In this document: piece after piece, positions 46,064 through 56,429 of the stretch
Layout of the letters: every line of letters begins with the position of its first letter
Position numbering within the stretch: the stretch's first letter is position 1
Made by a program: the position numbers and the translations under genes
The notes under the pieces: model-generated
Database searches by the model: none
The model's input: only the letters and a program-made list of their open reading frames with translations
What the model was told of the DNA's origin: nothing
NCBI RefSeq assembly: GCF_000006445.2
Contig: NC_006048.2
Coordinates: 1,674,001 to 1,738,000, forward strand
Direction of reading: 5' to 3'
DNA: 64,000 nt
Origin: Debaryomyces hansenii CBS767
Lineage: Eukaryota; Ascomycota; Pichiomycetes; Serinales; Debaryomycetaceae

Positions 46064-49000
46064 ATGAACAATATGGACCAAGGTGAAGATCATACGGTTA
46101 CTGGGTCAGTTTATTTATGTATAAAGCAGTTTAACGCGAGATTAGGGGATGAGTTGAGCTTGAAGATTGGTGATAAAGTGGAGGTATTGGCAGATGATAG
46201 CGAATACAACGATGGATGGTATATGGGAAAAAACTTGTTGACAGAAGAGGTAGGGTTATATCCTAAGGGGTTCACGCAGATATTACAAAACCAGAGGCCA
46301 GAACATCCATTATTGAGGTCGCGGTCGAGGCGAGTGATGAAGGGAAGTAAGAACAACTCGCCAAACACCACCACATTGAGTAAGATTGCGGATTCGATGC
46401 AGAATATGACGCTTATGAGTGGAAATGGCTCCACTAACGATTCCAGGGGAGAAGATAGTCTTGATGGTAACGATAGTATCGGGACTAACGGTAAACCAGA
46501 GTTTGACCGTCAAGTGGAACAAGACGTGGATACTGGCTTTAACAAGAGTTCTACTAGTGGATTACGTAGTAAATTCAACGATAATTATGACGATGTCAAT
46601 GAAAAAGCACTTGATCTTAGTCACGAACCAAAGACCGGCAAGTCGTCTGTGCATAAGACCATGAGTGATATAGATAAGGCTTTGCAAGAACTCCGTACGG
46701 AATCTGATGGCGGTATTTCTGCTCCACCTGGTACTAATGCAAATCTCTACGAGCAGAATACCAGTAATACAAGCACCCCAAATCAGACAGCAAATCACCA
46801 TCTGCGTAAAATATCAAGAGATTCATTAACAGAGAATTTAGATCCAGCGGAGGCTGATACATGGACACCGAAACAAGTCTCGTCTTATTTTGCTATAATA
46901 TTGGGATTTGATATGGATGTTGCCGGTAAATTTGCTAGACATAAGATAACAGGGGCAATTTTATTCGAATTAGATTTAACTTACTTGAAAGAGTTAGATA
47001 TTGACTCCTTTGGAACTAGGTTTGAGGTCTATAAGGAAATTGAAAAATTGAAGCAATTATCGGCGAAAGCCAAGAATGGCGGTAATTCGAATGCTAAATC
47101 GGCCCATAAGAGAGATAAGAACAAGAATTCTATTATTCAAGATTTATCAGATTCGGAAGATATTGCCAGCCCTACAGATTCTAAAAATTCGTCTCCCTAC
47201 AAATTACATTCGTTTCCTAACAACTCTGATGAAGATACCAACAACACAACTTACAGCAAGTCTCAGACTCAACTAATGCCTTCAGCTAATTTAGTATCTT
47301 CAACCCCATCGAAGAGAGACAATACGCGGGATTTGCAAAAAGGACACGAAAGAAAGAGGTCACAATCCATGGAAAATATCCCAAGTGCATATGGAGATAC
47401 TACATCTCCTATCGCTAAACGTAGAAGTGATTTATCTTTCATGTCACCTAGAAAGGCACCAGAACCACCAAGCGCCAGTCCTTTGAATCAAAGCTATAAA
47501 TTTGGTGGAAGCCCTAATTTGCAAAATTCGCCAGCAGAACAAGGAGGTTTATATCAGACACGTACGAATGCATCGAGCTCTGGCTTAGGCATTTCAGGAA
47601 CTAGTAGACCATCGTCATCGATTTATGAACAATCAGTCAACAGCCACAATAGAAATGCTTCCGCAGCATCAACAAGGGACCACCGCAGAAATTCGTCTTA
47701 TATTTCAGGCCACAGAAGGAATTCATCATTGTTCCTGTTTAATAAGGCTGCTAATGAAGGAGACAAGTTAAGTTCGAAGAATCTTTACAAGGATGAAACT
47801 CCAAAGAAGGAAAAGAGAAAGTCTATGATTCAGTCACCTACGAAATCGATGTTCAGTAACGTTGATGCGACACCGAAATCACAGAGACAGAGTGAATATT
47901 TCAGCTTATCCCCTAATAAACACTTCGTGGATATTGATAATGTTAATTTGTCTCCTAAAAAGCTGAGATCGATGACTTATAATCTTGATGAAAAGCCTAA
48001 AAAAGAACTCGAGGAAAAGAGGTCAGCATCGGAAACGAACCAAGTATCGCGTTTTAAGACATTGAGAACAGCGTCTACCCAGAATTTCCGTAATTTAAAG
48101 AATCTGAAAAAACTGAAAACTTCCGCCTTTACTGAAGGAATTAGAGAAATCACCCCTGATGAGGCTATTAAAACAGCTACTTTTAGTGGTTGGATGGCCA
48201 AAAAGTCTGGTAGTACCTTAGGTTGGAGATCAAGATACTTCACACTTCATGGCACGAGGTTACTGTACTTTACCTCGTTGCGTGATAAGCGTGAAAGAGG
48301 TTTGATTGATATCACTGCGCATAAAGTTTTACCTGTAAGCACTGATAATGAGAATGCAGTTGCCAATGATAAATATATTGCGCTATATGCATCATCTACT
48401 GGATTTGGTAGATATTGTTTTAAGTTGGTACCACCAGCACCTGGTTTTAGAAAGGGCTTAACCTTCACTCAACCAAAGACTCATTATTTTGCAGTTGATT
48501 CTCAGGAAGAGATGAGAGGCTGGCTCAAGGCCTTAATGACTTCTACAATTGATATTGATGATACAGTACCAGTTGTAAGTTCATGTTCTACTCCTACTGT
48601 TACATTGAATAAGGCCCAAGAATTGCTTGCTAAAGCAAGAGAAGAAACAAAATTAAAGGATGAGGAATTGAGAGAGAAGGGGTTCGGAAGAGATGGACAG
48701 AACAATGAACTGCTGGATAGCTATTATTCTCAATTCGTGAATGAGTTCAGTAATACGTCTGGCGAGAATTCTCCCATGATCGATTCACTTGATGAATCTA
48801 CTTTGTCTTCTGCACATAACTCAGCTCCAAAATTAACTGTTGATACCTCAGCTAAGAATTACAAGGGACCTTCCACTCCTCAAGTATCACAAACTGGATT
48901 TGCTTCCCCTTATTTATTAGCTTCAGGAGTATTCTCGCCTAAGCTGACTAATAGTGGTAATACTGGATCTTCTTCTGGTACTCCAAAACTGAGCCTGAAC

Positions 49001-49195
49001 CTGAACCTGAGACCTAATTTAGACTATTACAATGATTCCCAATCCAGCAATTCAGAAATCACTCCGAAGCATCCATATAGCAATGGTAGAATTATAAGTG
49101 GATCATCAAAGAAGAGAAACAATTCAGAAAAAATGTTGGCATATAGCAATGATGGTTCGGGTAATCATACGTTTGTTATTACGCCTAAGAAATGA
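46064..49195 (+). CDS. BOI2: BOI2-type polarity scaffold (SH3-SAM-PH)
   Basis: Boi1/Boi2 bind Bem1 and Cdc42 and help exocyst-dependent fusion at the bud tip. The 1,043 residues have an SH3 domain (about 14-76; VYLCIKQFNARLGDELSL), a SAM domain (about 262-333; WTPKQVSSYFAIILGF), a Pro-rich stretch APEPPSASPL near 464 that could bind Bem1, and a PH domain (about 701-825; SGWMAKKSGSTLGWRSRYF). Linkers are Ser/Asn-rich with many SP sites and RRNSS repeats near 530-555. This order is unique to Boi proteins. The CTG clade usually has a single copy. Confidence 0.95.
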   Translation: MNNMDQGEDHTVTGSVYLCIKQFNARLGDELSLKIGDKVEVLADDSEYNDGWYMGKNLLTEEVGLYPKGFTQILQNQRPEHPLLRSRSRRVMKGSKNNSPNTTTLSKIADSMQNMTLMSGNGSTNDSRGEDSLDGNDSIGTNGKPEFDRQVEQDVDTGFNKSSTSGLRSKFNDNYDDVNEKALDLSHEPKTGKSSVHKTMSDIDKALQELRTESDGGISAPPGTNANLYEQNTSNTSTPNQTANHHLRKISRDSLTENLDPAEADTWTPKQVSSYFAIILGFDMDVAGKFARHKITGAILFELDLTYLKELDIDSFGTRFEVYKEIEKLKQLSAKAKNGGNSNAKSAHKRDKNKNSIIQDLSDSEDIASPTDSKNSSPYKLHSFPNNSDEDTNNTTYSKSQTQLMPSANLVSSTPSKRDNTRDLQKGHERKRSQSMENIPSAYGDTTSPIAKRRSDLSFMSPRKAPEPPSASPLNQSYKFGGSPNLQNSPAEQGGLYQTRTNASSSGLGISGTSRPSSSIYEQSVNSHNRNASAASTRDHRRNSSYISGHRRNSSLFLFNKAANEGDKLSSKNLYKDETPKKEKRKSMIQSPTKSMFSNVDATPKSQRQSEYFSLSPNKHFVDIDNVNLSPKKLRSMTYNLDEKPKKELEEKRSASETNQVSRFKTLRTASTQNFRNLKNLKKLKTSAFTEGIREITPDEAIKTATFSGWMAKKSGSTLGWRSRYFTLHGTRLLYFTSLRDKRERGLIDITAHKVLPVSTDNENAVANDKYIALYASSTGFGRYCFKLVPPAPGFRKGLTFTQPKTHYFAVDSQEEMRGWLKALMTSTIDIDDTVPVVSSCSTPTVTLNKAQELLAKAREETKLKDEELREKGFGRDGQNNELLDSYYSQFVNEFSNTSGENSPMIDSLDESTLSSAHNSAPKLTVDTSAKNYKGPSTPQVSQTGFASPYLLASGVFSPKLTNSGNTGSSSGTPKLSLNLNLRPNLDYYNDSQSSNSEITPKHPYSNGRIISGSSKKRNNSEKMLAYSNDGSGNHTFVITPKK

Positions 49196-49527
49196 AGGTT
49201 TAGTTTGAATGATTTTTTATGTTTATTGACTCCCATGATTTTTTTTCGTTGATATTATTCTTTAATTTTTATTTGATATTCTAATCATTAATCTGTGATA
49301 AAATTAATATTGTAACATATAGTCTTTAATGTATACTACTTTTGTTTAACAGATAAAGCAGTCCTCACGTGAGCGTAATGAAGATTTCGAAATCCCCGTA
49401 AATTGTTTTTATTTGTAACAAAATAGTCAACACAAATATAGCAGTATTAGTTAGAGACACCTTTAATAATTGACGTTGTACTTGCTTATTGTGGGTAATA
49501 TAAATAGAGGGTTGAAGATATTAAGTT
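49196..49527. other. Intergenic BOI2-CDC27
   Basis: 332 bp with BOI2 3' flank and CDC27 promoter. It contains a TCACGTGA palindrome at 49365-49372. Confidence 0.55.
49365..49372. promoter_or_regulatory. TCACGTGA palindrome upstream of CDC27
   Basis: The same 8-mer as upstream of TRM2, 155 bp before the CDC27 ATG. It is a candidate Cbf1-type site; no functional evidence is visible. Confidence 0.45.
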
Positions 49528-51714
49528 ATGCAAATACAACCGGATCAATCCTACATTGAACAGCATCTAAGGTCGATCATAATTCATTCATTAGATCACT
49601 TCAACTATTCAAATGCAGAGTTTGCCTGTGAAAGATTGTTAGCTGATGATCCTGAAAATCTAGATTCTATATACCTTTATTGTCTAACATTGTTTAAGAG
49701 AGAAAGGTATAAATCATGCTATAACAAATCCAGCAATTTATCGGACCATTTGGGTTGCAGCTTTATGTATGCGAAACTGTGTTTGAAATTGAAAAAGCAC
49801 AAGGAAGGGATTTTTCAGTTGCTTAAGATAAGCTATCTTTATAATGAAACATCTTCATTCTATCAGGATGATAAATTCAATCCAGCGTATTTTACGACGC
49901 CCCAATCGAGATACAACTATGAAAATTCTCGATCAATTCTTCCTGATCTGTCTACCATTTATCGCCTATTAGGGGATTTGTATAAGGGAATGGGTGATAC
50001 TAAGAATAGTGCTCTTAATTATGGAGAAGCTTTAAAATATAATCAGTTTGACTATGAAGCATTCCAGGAGTTATGTAAGTTAGGCGTCAATGTCAAGGTC
50101 AAAGCAATCTATAAGTCAAACCTGGTTTTCAATAGTGATTATCAATCACAAATTAAAGAAAAAGATAGTCTTAAAATACTAAATGATATGAGTGGGAATA
50201 ATATAACCAATCCGTTCTCTGCTACCACTCTGGCTAATGAGACTAATACCAATAATACGATTGCAAATCCTAATAATATAAATGGTAATAAATCAAATTC
50301 AAATTTACTAGCAGACGATAGTTTCAGTAATCCGATATCTACCCCAAGAGTGACAGTACCGAGTGTTCCCGATGCACCTTTAAGAAAAGCTGGAAACAAT
50401 GAACCCCTAACTAATCGATTTGAATTCACCAAACCAAGCTTTCCAATAGACACAACCAGTTCATTAAGCATAGATCCCAATGCAAGACAAACTAAACGGG
50501 AAAGCACCTACTCTAAGATAACTTCCAGATTGATTTCCCAACCTAATAACAATAAACCTACAGATAATAACGCACCAGCTAACATAAATACTAATAATCT
50601 TAACAAGCGAACAGCTGTGCGTGGTAGCTTGAAAAGAAACAGTCCTAATAGTTTTTCTGCCAACACTCACACCAATAATGAGAATCACCAAGCACCATTG
50701 AGTATTATGGCTAATAAAGAAATTGAATTAGGCGATAATTATTTGTTAGGACTTTACATGGTATTTTCTAAGGGTTTCAAAAGTATGTGTAAATATGACT
50801 GTTACAAAGCTATCAGGATCCTTGAGTCATTGCCTCAGAAGGAGAAGGAAAGTCCCTGGGTGTTGAGTAAGTTGGGAAGATTGCATTATGAAATTGTAAA
50901 TTATAAACAATCGGAGTATTTCTTTGTTAAACTAAGGAAATTAGATAGAACAAGACTTGAAGATATGGAATACTACTCTACGTTATTGTGGCATTTGCAT
51001 AAAAAGGTTGAATTGACTTATCTCGCAAATGAATTACATGATTTAGATCCTCATTCTCCAATAACTTGGTGTACAATTGGTAATTTGTTTTCCTTGACTA
51101 GAGAACCCGACGAAGCTATAAAATGTTTTAACAAGTCTATTAAATTCGATGAAAGCTTCATTTATGCTTACACATTGAAGGGCCACGAATATTTTGGTAA
51201 CGATAACTACGAGATGGCCTTAGAGAATTTCCGTATCAGTTTACTAATCGACTCGAGACACTACAATGCATTATACGGTATTGGAATGGTTTATATCAAC
51301 CTTGGTGACTACCAGAAAGCAGACTATCATTTCCGCAAAGCTGTCTCAATCAATCCTATCAATGTAATCTTGATATGTTGCGTCGGAATGGTTCTTGAGA
51401 AAGTAGGTAAGAATAATTTGGCCTTAAGACAATATGAATTGGCAAATAAACTTCAGCCATTAAATCCATTACCAATATTCAAAAAGGCGCAATTATTATT
51501 CTCGATGCAACAGTTCCAACAGGCTCTTCATTATTTCAAGGTTTTAAAAGATTTGGCTCCTGATGAAGCTTCTGTCCATTTCTTGTTGGGACAATTGTAC
51601 AATATTCAAAACGATAAATTTCAGGCCATAAAAGAGTTTACCATTGCATTAAATTTGGATCCAAAAGGAAATTATTTAATTCGCGAGGCAATGGAATCCT
51701 TGAAGGATAAATAG
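49528..51714 (+). CDS. CDC27: CDC27 (APC3), anaphase-promoting complex TPR subunit
   Basis: Cdc27 forms a TPR-superhelix dimer in APC/C and receives Cdc20, Cdh1 and Doc1 tails. The 728 residues (758 in S. cerevisiae) have N-terminal TPRs (about 1-190; NAEFACERLLADDPENLDSIY), an Asn/Thr/Ser-rich disordered insert (about 225-395) and at least seven C-terminal TPRs, such as ALYGIGMVYINLGDYQKADY and LPIFKKAQLLFSMQQFQQAL. The insert is where Cdk sites occur in the family. The start is the first ATG and the frame is intact. Confidence 0.95.
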   Translation: MQIQPDQSYIEQHLRSIIIHSLDHFNYSNAEFACERLLADDPENLDSIYLYCLTLFKRERYKSCYNKSSNLSDHLGCSFMYAKLCLKLKKHKEGIFQLLKISYLYNETSSFYQDDKFNPAYFTTPQSRYNYENSRSILPDLSTIYRLLGDLYKGMGDTKNSALNYGEALKYNQFDYEAFQELCKLGVNVKVKAIYKSNLVFNSDYQSQIKEKDSLKILNDMSGNNITNPFSATTLANETNTNNTIANPNNINGNKSNSNLLADDSFSNPISTPRVTVPSVPDAPLRKAGNNEPLTNRFEFTKPSFPIDTTSSLSIDPNARQTKRESTYSKITSRLISQPNNNKPTDNNAPANINTNNLNKRTAVRGSLKRNSPNSFSANTHTNNENHQAPLSIMANKEIELGDNYLLGLYMVFSKGFKSMCKYDCYKAIRILESLPQKEKESPWVLSKLGRLHYEIVNYKQSEYFFVKLRKLDRTRLEDMEYYSTLLWHLHKKVELTYLANELHDLDPHSPITWCTIGNLFSLTREPDEAIKCFNKSIKFDESFIYAYTLKGHEYFGNDNYEMALENFRISLLIDSRHYNALYGIGMVYINLGDYQKADYHFRKAVSINPINVILICCVGMVLEKVGKNNLALRQYELANKLQPLNPLPIFKKAQLLFSMQQFQQALHYFKVLKDLAPDEASVHFLLGQLYNIQNDKFQAIKEFTIALNLDPKGNYLIREAMESLKDK

Positions 51715-51951
51715 ACTATTCGAAGTGTATAATATAATTAGTACATAATTTTTTCGCAATTTTGTAGCAGTGTGTTGATCTCGATTTTGTATCGTAAACA
51801 AAAAAATAGAATCTTTAAAGAACAAATATTTATTTAATATTTTTAAGAGTACAGTCATTATTTAGGGCATCTATAGTACCACAGAGGAAGTGTCTGACTA
51901 GGATATATTTATACTCAAGTGAATATTGTATTTTGAATTATTGATTAAAAT

Positions 51952-53931
51952 ATGAGGTATATTTGTATTCCACTTGTCTTATTGCTATGTATACATTACG
52001 TATGTGCGATTGATTTGGGATTTTCACCGACATACTATCGACACGGCGACCAGGTAGATTTGATTGTTAATAAGGTAGAGTCAGACAATACACAGTTGCC
52101 TTATGGTTATAAAGATTTGCCTTTTGTATGCCCCCCAAAAGAGTCTGTTCATCTTTCTTTAGGAGAAATTTTAAGAGGTGATAGGCTATGGAAAAGTCAG
52201 TACGATTTGAAATTTGGGGTTGACATGTCGTGTATGAGACTATGTGATTTAGTATCTAAAGAATCTGGTATGCTTAAAGCAGATACTTTGATTAAAAATG
52301 GATACGTGGTTCACTGGTTAGTCGATGGATTGCCTGGTGCAACTACATTTGTCTCCGGAAATCGTAATAACAAATATTATGCAGCTGGATTTCCTTTAGG
52401 GTTCACCAAAGATAAGATCAGCTACATTTACAATCATGTTATGATAGTCATTAGATATCATAGGGATCCAACGAACCCGCAATTAAATTCTATCGTTGGC
52501 TTTGAAGTCTATCCTAAGAGTGTGAGTAATGAAGAATGTCCTGGGTCATCTAAGAATTATGATAATTTTGCTATTACATTTGAAAGGGATTCTAATCAGC
52601 AAATTATGCCACAAAAAACTGTTATTCCCTACACCTATTCTGTGTATTGGCGTGAAGATAATACCATAGATTATAATTCACGCTGGGATTTATACTATGA
52701 AAACGAAACTTCTTCAAGTAATCAGATTCATTGGTTTTCTTTGATCAATTCAATGGTATTATTGTTTTTAGTATCATTAATTGTGGCTGTTGTTTTGTTG
52801 AGAGTTTTGAAATCCGATATTCAGGCCAATTCTCCAAGCTTGCCAACTACCGATTATGATGCTGCCATGAACTCTTCATGGAAGAGTTTATCTAACGATA
52901 TCACTAAGAGACCAAATTTTCCGTTGTTTCTTTCGGTTTTAGTTGCTAGTGGGATCCAGTTAATTATTGCAACTATTGGTGTGATTGTGATATTTGTTAT
53001 TAATTCGAAGTTTAGTATGGGAGTCTCTTTGTCTTCGAATAAATTTTTCAATAGTCATCAGGGAGCATTTTTTTCGATATCTTTAACCTTCTTCGTTGTT
53101 TCAGGAATTATCCCATCTTTCTGTGGAATTATCTTACATAAAATATTCAATAATGATTATTTGAACTCCGAGTATAACAAGTCAAAGACACTCGTATCGT
53201 CGATTTTATTTAGTGGATTTTTACCTAGTTTGATTTTATCCATTGTGTTCTTTTTGAACTTTTTTGTGTGGGCAAAACATGCCTCAACTGCATTACCATT
53301 TGGAACTATTATTGTGTTGTTGTTAGTTTTCTTCATTATAGAACTTCCATTAGGTATTATTGGTGGTTATTATGGTAATAAGCATAAGTTTCATAATAAA
53401 TCGTTCCTCTTAACCAATAGTGGGGAAAAGAGAGAAAACGACGATAAGAAATTCAGAGCTAAGAAAAAGTCTTCTTGGTTGCTAAATCCAGTCTTTAGTG
53501 TATTAATCTTTGGCTTAATTCCATTTGGCATTGTCTATGTTGAATTGCTATTTATTTTTAATTCTGTCTGGTTAGAGAAAACTACCTTTTATTACATGTA
53601 CGGGTTTTTATTATTGACAGCTATCATATTGATTGTCATAATTGCAGAATCTACCATTATTGCAACATATCTTTCTATCGCGGTCTATAATAACCCTAAC
53701 TGGCAGTGGTTATGTTTCAATGTTGGATCTAGTATAGGGTGGTACATTCTTGCTTATTCGGTGTATTATTTCGTATGTTACTTGAACGTGAACGACTTTG
53801 TTAGTGCATTGTTATATTTTTCCTATATGGCATTAACTAGTTGTTTGATCGGCGTTGCATGCGGATCAGCGGGTACTTTGACAGGATTATTGTTTATCAA
53901 GAAGATTTATGGCTCTATTAAAGTCGATTGA
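51952..53931 (+). CDS. TMN3: TM9-superfamily (nonaspanin) protein, TMN3-like
   Basis: TM9 proteins are Golgi/endosomal membrane proteins linked to copper balance and cell adhesion in yeast. The 659 residues start with a cleavable signal (MRYICIPLVLLLCIHYVCA), a lumenal domain with LPFVCPP, LGEILRGDR, VHWLVDGLPGAT and YYAAGFPLGF, then nine membrane segments from about residue 265. It ends KIYGSIKVD, the KxD COPI-binding tail that keeps the family in the Golgi. The LGEI/GDR and YYAAGFPLGF segments look more like Tmn3 than Emp70 or Tmn2, but I cannot align them fully. Confidence 0.88.
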   Translation: MRYICIPLVLLLCIHYVCAIDLGFSPTYYRHGDQVDLIVNKVESDNTQLPYGYKDLPFVCPPKESVHLSLGEILRGDRLWKSQYDLKFGVDMSCMRLCDLVSKESGMLKADTLIKNGYVVHWLVDGLPGATTFVSGNRNNKYYAAGFPLGFTKDKISYIYNHVMIVIRYHRDPTNPQLNSIVGFEVYPKSVSNEECPGSSKNYDNFAITFERDSNQQIMPQKTVIPYTYSVYWREDNTIDYNSRWDLYYENETSSSNQIHWFSLINSMVLLFLVSLIVAVVLLRVLKSDIQANSPSLPTTDYDAAMNSSWKSLSNDITKRPNFPLFLSVLVASGIQLIIATIGVIVIFVINSKFSMGVSLSSNKFFNSHQGAFFSISLTFFVVSGIIPSFCGIILHKIFNNDYLNSEYNKSKTLVSSILFSGFLPSLILSIVFFLNFFVWAKHASTALPFGTIIVLLLVFFIIELPLGIIGGYYGNKHKFHNKSFLLTNSGEKRENDDKKFRAKKKSSWLLNPVFSVLIFGLIPFGIVYVELLFIFNSVWLEKTTFYYMYGFLLLTAIILIVIIAESTIIATYLSIAVYNNPNWQWLCFNVGSSIGWYILAYSVYYFVCYLNVNDFVSALLYFSYMALTSCLIGVACGSAGTLTGLLFIKKIYGSIKVD

Positions 53932-54086
53932 TAGATACTATATATATAAGGAGCTTTGTAATATTATTTATACAAAAAATACAGATTAATTTAATAAATC
54001 ATAAGACGTTTATTGTTTCTTTTGTTTTGATGAGTAAACTTCTAATTAATAATGGAAATAAAAATAAACATGAAGAGAGGACAAAC

Positions 54087-55247
54087 CTATTCTAATGAAG
54101 AAGCACCAGTAATGATATCAACTAATTCATTAGTAATGACAGCTTGTCTGGTTCTGTTATATAAGATAGAGTAAGAGTCAATCATATCACCAGCATTCTT
54201 AGAAGCGTTATCCATAGCGTTTCTTCTGGCAGAAATTTCAGAAGCGTAACCTTCAGCCATAGCAGTTAAAAGAGAGTTGGCTAAAGAGAACTCAGCTAAG
54301 GTGTCAGATACACCTTCACCTTCTAATTCATACTTGGATAAACCTGGGGCCTTTTCGATGGCTTCAGAAGCGTAAACAGAAAATTCAGATGGTTCGAAAG
54401 AAACACCACTGACGTACTTGTTGTAGACGATTTCGGTGTTTTCGTATTTACCTAACTTGTGAATTTCATCAGCAATTAAAGCGACTTCGTGGAAGTTTGG
54501 TGCTTCCTTACCGGTACCACTGAAAGTCAATTTCATTTTTTCACTGTGGGTTCTCATTAATTGGACCTTAACCTTTTCACCAACGGTAACAACATCAACT
54601 GCACCGCCTAAAGCTTCGAGTCTCTTTCTAGCAGCCTTGGCGACTTGCGTGTGGATAGAACCACATAACCCCTTATCGGAAGAAACAACAACTAACAAAG
54701 TCTTTTCGGCTTCGTTGGATTCTGGTTCAGCGTTCTTGTAGAATTCAGAATCGGACTTGTTGAACACTCTGGAAGCAGTCATGGCTCTTTGAGCCTTGTT
54801 TAAACGGGTAGAAGCAACAATCTTCATGGTCTTGGTGATCTTTTCAATGTTCTTAATGGACTTAAGACGCATTTCAATTTCACGCAAAGTAGCATAATTT
54901 CTAGATATAGTTAGTATTAATTCAATTGATCCCTTCGTGGGTATGTATTATATTCATTGTGACTCCTGTTCTCCTAGGACATCCGACAAAAACTGGACGT
55001 ATCCTTCCTTAAAATATCCCCTTTTTTTCCAATTGTACACCTCCAGACGCTTGTTCTAACATCTTTCCCCCATTCCCGTTAACCTATCTTCCGCCATCAC
55101 TCATCAATTCACGTTTATCGAATTCTTCAACTCTGGACATAATCATTTTTCAGTTCGTCTGTATCCTTGAATCGTCACCACTATCTAACTCACTACATAC
55201 CTTGCACCGGCAGTACGGGCAACTTGATTGGCACCTAAACGAAACAT
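54087..55247 (-). CDS. ATP3: ATP3, F1-ATP synthase gamma subunit, two exons
   Basis: Gamma is the rotor shaft of mitochondrial F1. Minus-strand exons are 55201-55247 (47 nt) and 54087-54900 (814 nt), giving 286 residues. Exon 1 encodes MFRLGANQVARTAGA and two bases of an Arg codon; exon 2 completes it and continues NYATLREIEMRLKSIKN. Without the splice the protein would lack its start and presequence. Conserved segments are KTMKIVASTRLNKAQ, SSDKGLCGSIH, SARRNAMDNASKNA and the C-terminal NELVDIITGA. The intron is 300 nt. Codon use is strongly biased, as in CIT1. The gene is convergent with TMN3. Confidence 0.95.
54901..55200 (-). other. ATP3 intron
   Basis: 300 nt, phase 2 (splits an Arg codon AG/A). 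Donor GTATGT at 55195-55200, branch TACTAAC, and acceptor CTAG ending at 54901, about 10 nt from the branch. Confidence 0.93.
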
Positions 55248-55785
55248 ATTCCAATTATCAGATTAAATAAACTTTAAGTATACTAAACAGCTTATTAAAA
55301 TCAACCTAAACACCTAACCAGTTCGAACAAAATCGGAATTCGACTTTAGGCCGCTGAAAACATTTCATTGGTTGAGGAATGTGGTAAACACACGACCGCA
55401 TTTTTTCCTAGATCCACAGCTCTATAGGGACTGGAGTCGATGGTAATGGGGACCCATACAGGCTACAAACAGGGGTCGAATGGGGGACAACAGAGCTGAT
55501 ATGGTAAATGTAGTATTAATAAACAAATGTATGTAGAAGAAACGCCGTATATAAGCGTTATAACCGGAGTGGTGGCCCCGAGTTGTATGAAATAGTAGAA
55601 AAAACCGTCCAGCACGTAGACGTGGCGTATAACTGTCTACTGAAGTGCCAGCATGAGTTATGGCGAGTGTCCGACGTGGATTGTAGTCCCACAAAGGAGT
55701 TGTTGCCGGTTAAAAAAACGATGTATCTTTAATGAATGTATGGTTAAATATGCATAGTAGCCATCGCCCGCACAAGCTGCGACGT
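55248..55785. other. ATP3 promoter plus a GC-richer unexplained block
   Basis: 538 bp. The part next to ATP3 is AT-rich promoter with CATTGGTTG near 55370. From about 55420 to 55710 the base composition rises, and there is a stem GTAGAC/GTCTAC at 55616-55640 that can extend through GCAC/GTGC. No ORF with similarity and no tRNA B-box was recognised. It may hold a small RNA or be old coding debris. Confidence 0.45.
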
Positions 55786-56179
55786 CTATTGGGATGGATC
55801 GTTCTTTTGGTAGCCCAAGTAGCCTTGCAATGGGTAGGATTCAAGCATCTTCATGTACTTCAACACCAAAGGTCTGCAGTTCTTTTGCGCATCTTCACCG
55901 TGGTACTGCTTGCACTTTCTCAATGCCTCGTGGGTCACTCTCAACGAGTATGTTCTGATCCACTGTTCTCTCATCATTGACTTTCTCGCCTGTTGCACGT
56001 CAGGGAACTTTTCGTAGTCAATATCATCAAACGAAACCAATTCTGGCCTTTTATGATTCTCGTAGTCACTTAAACCTACAATCGTGTTAGTACTCCGTTT
56101 CGGTCTCCAATTGCTCTCCACTCTTCTATCTCCACTCGCATCGCTTCCTCTTCTGCGTCTCCGGTCTATACATACTCAT
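55786..56179 (-). CDS. NDUFB10/PDSW-like complex I accessory subunit, 4-nt first exon
   Basis: Accessory subunit of the proton-pumping NADH dehydrogenase membrane arm (NIDM in Yarrowia, to my memory). The uninterrupted frame has no ATG start. Splicing solves this: exon 1 is 56176-56179 (ATGA), the donor GTATGT follows directly, TACTAAC is at 56086-56092, and the acceptor TAG ends at 56076. Exon 2 (55786-56075) then reads in frame as MSLSDYENHKRPE. The 97-residue product has the family core MREQWIRTYSLRVTHEALRK with Cys56 and Cys68, and SYPLQGYLGYQ, similar to the REALRKC/GYLFQ part of NDUFB10. S. cerevisiae lacks complex I, so this also helps place the organism. Confidence 0.82.
56076..56175 (-). 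other. Intron after a 4-nt exon in the NDUFB10-like gene
   Basis: 100 nt, phase 1. Donor GTATGT at 56170-56175, exact TACTAAC branch site at 56086-56092, TAG acceptor. It removes the stretch that otherwise has no start codon. Confidence 0.85.
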
Positions 56180-56366
56180 CTTGACGTATAACTACCTCTG
56201 GTATTGATCTGTATCTATCGATACTTCATATCTCTCATTATAAATGGTGAATTTTAACTGGTTATACCAGGTACGTGGTAAGGACACGATTTTTCACTTT
56301 TTGGTTAGCGAAGCGGACGTAAGTCATGTGATTATTTCAGGCCCATCTTATTGTTATAGTGTTGAA

Positions 56367-56390
56367 ATGGAGTATGTCTTGCAACTGTAA
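56367..56390 (+). other. uORF ahead of CWH43
   Basis: ATG, six codons and TAA, ending 39 nt before the CWH43 ATG. It contains one CTG codon. It is relevant only if the mRNA starts upstream of it. Confidence 0.3.
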
Positions 56391-56429
56391 GTATAGGTTT
56401 AGAAGGCGATATTGCGTGGTACGAAGACA

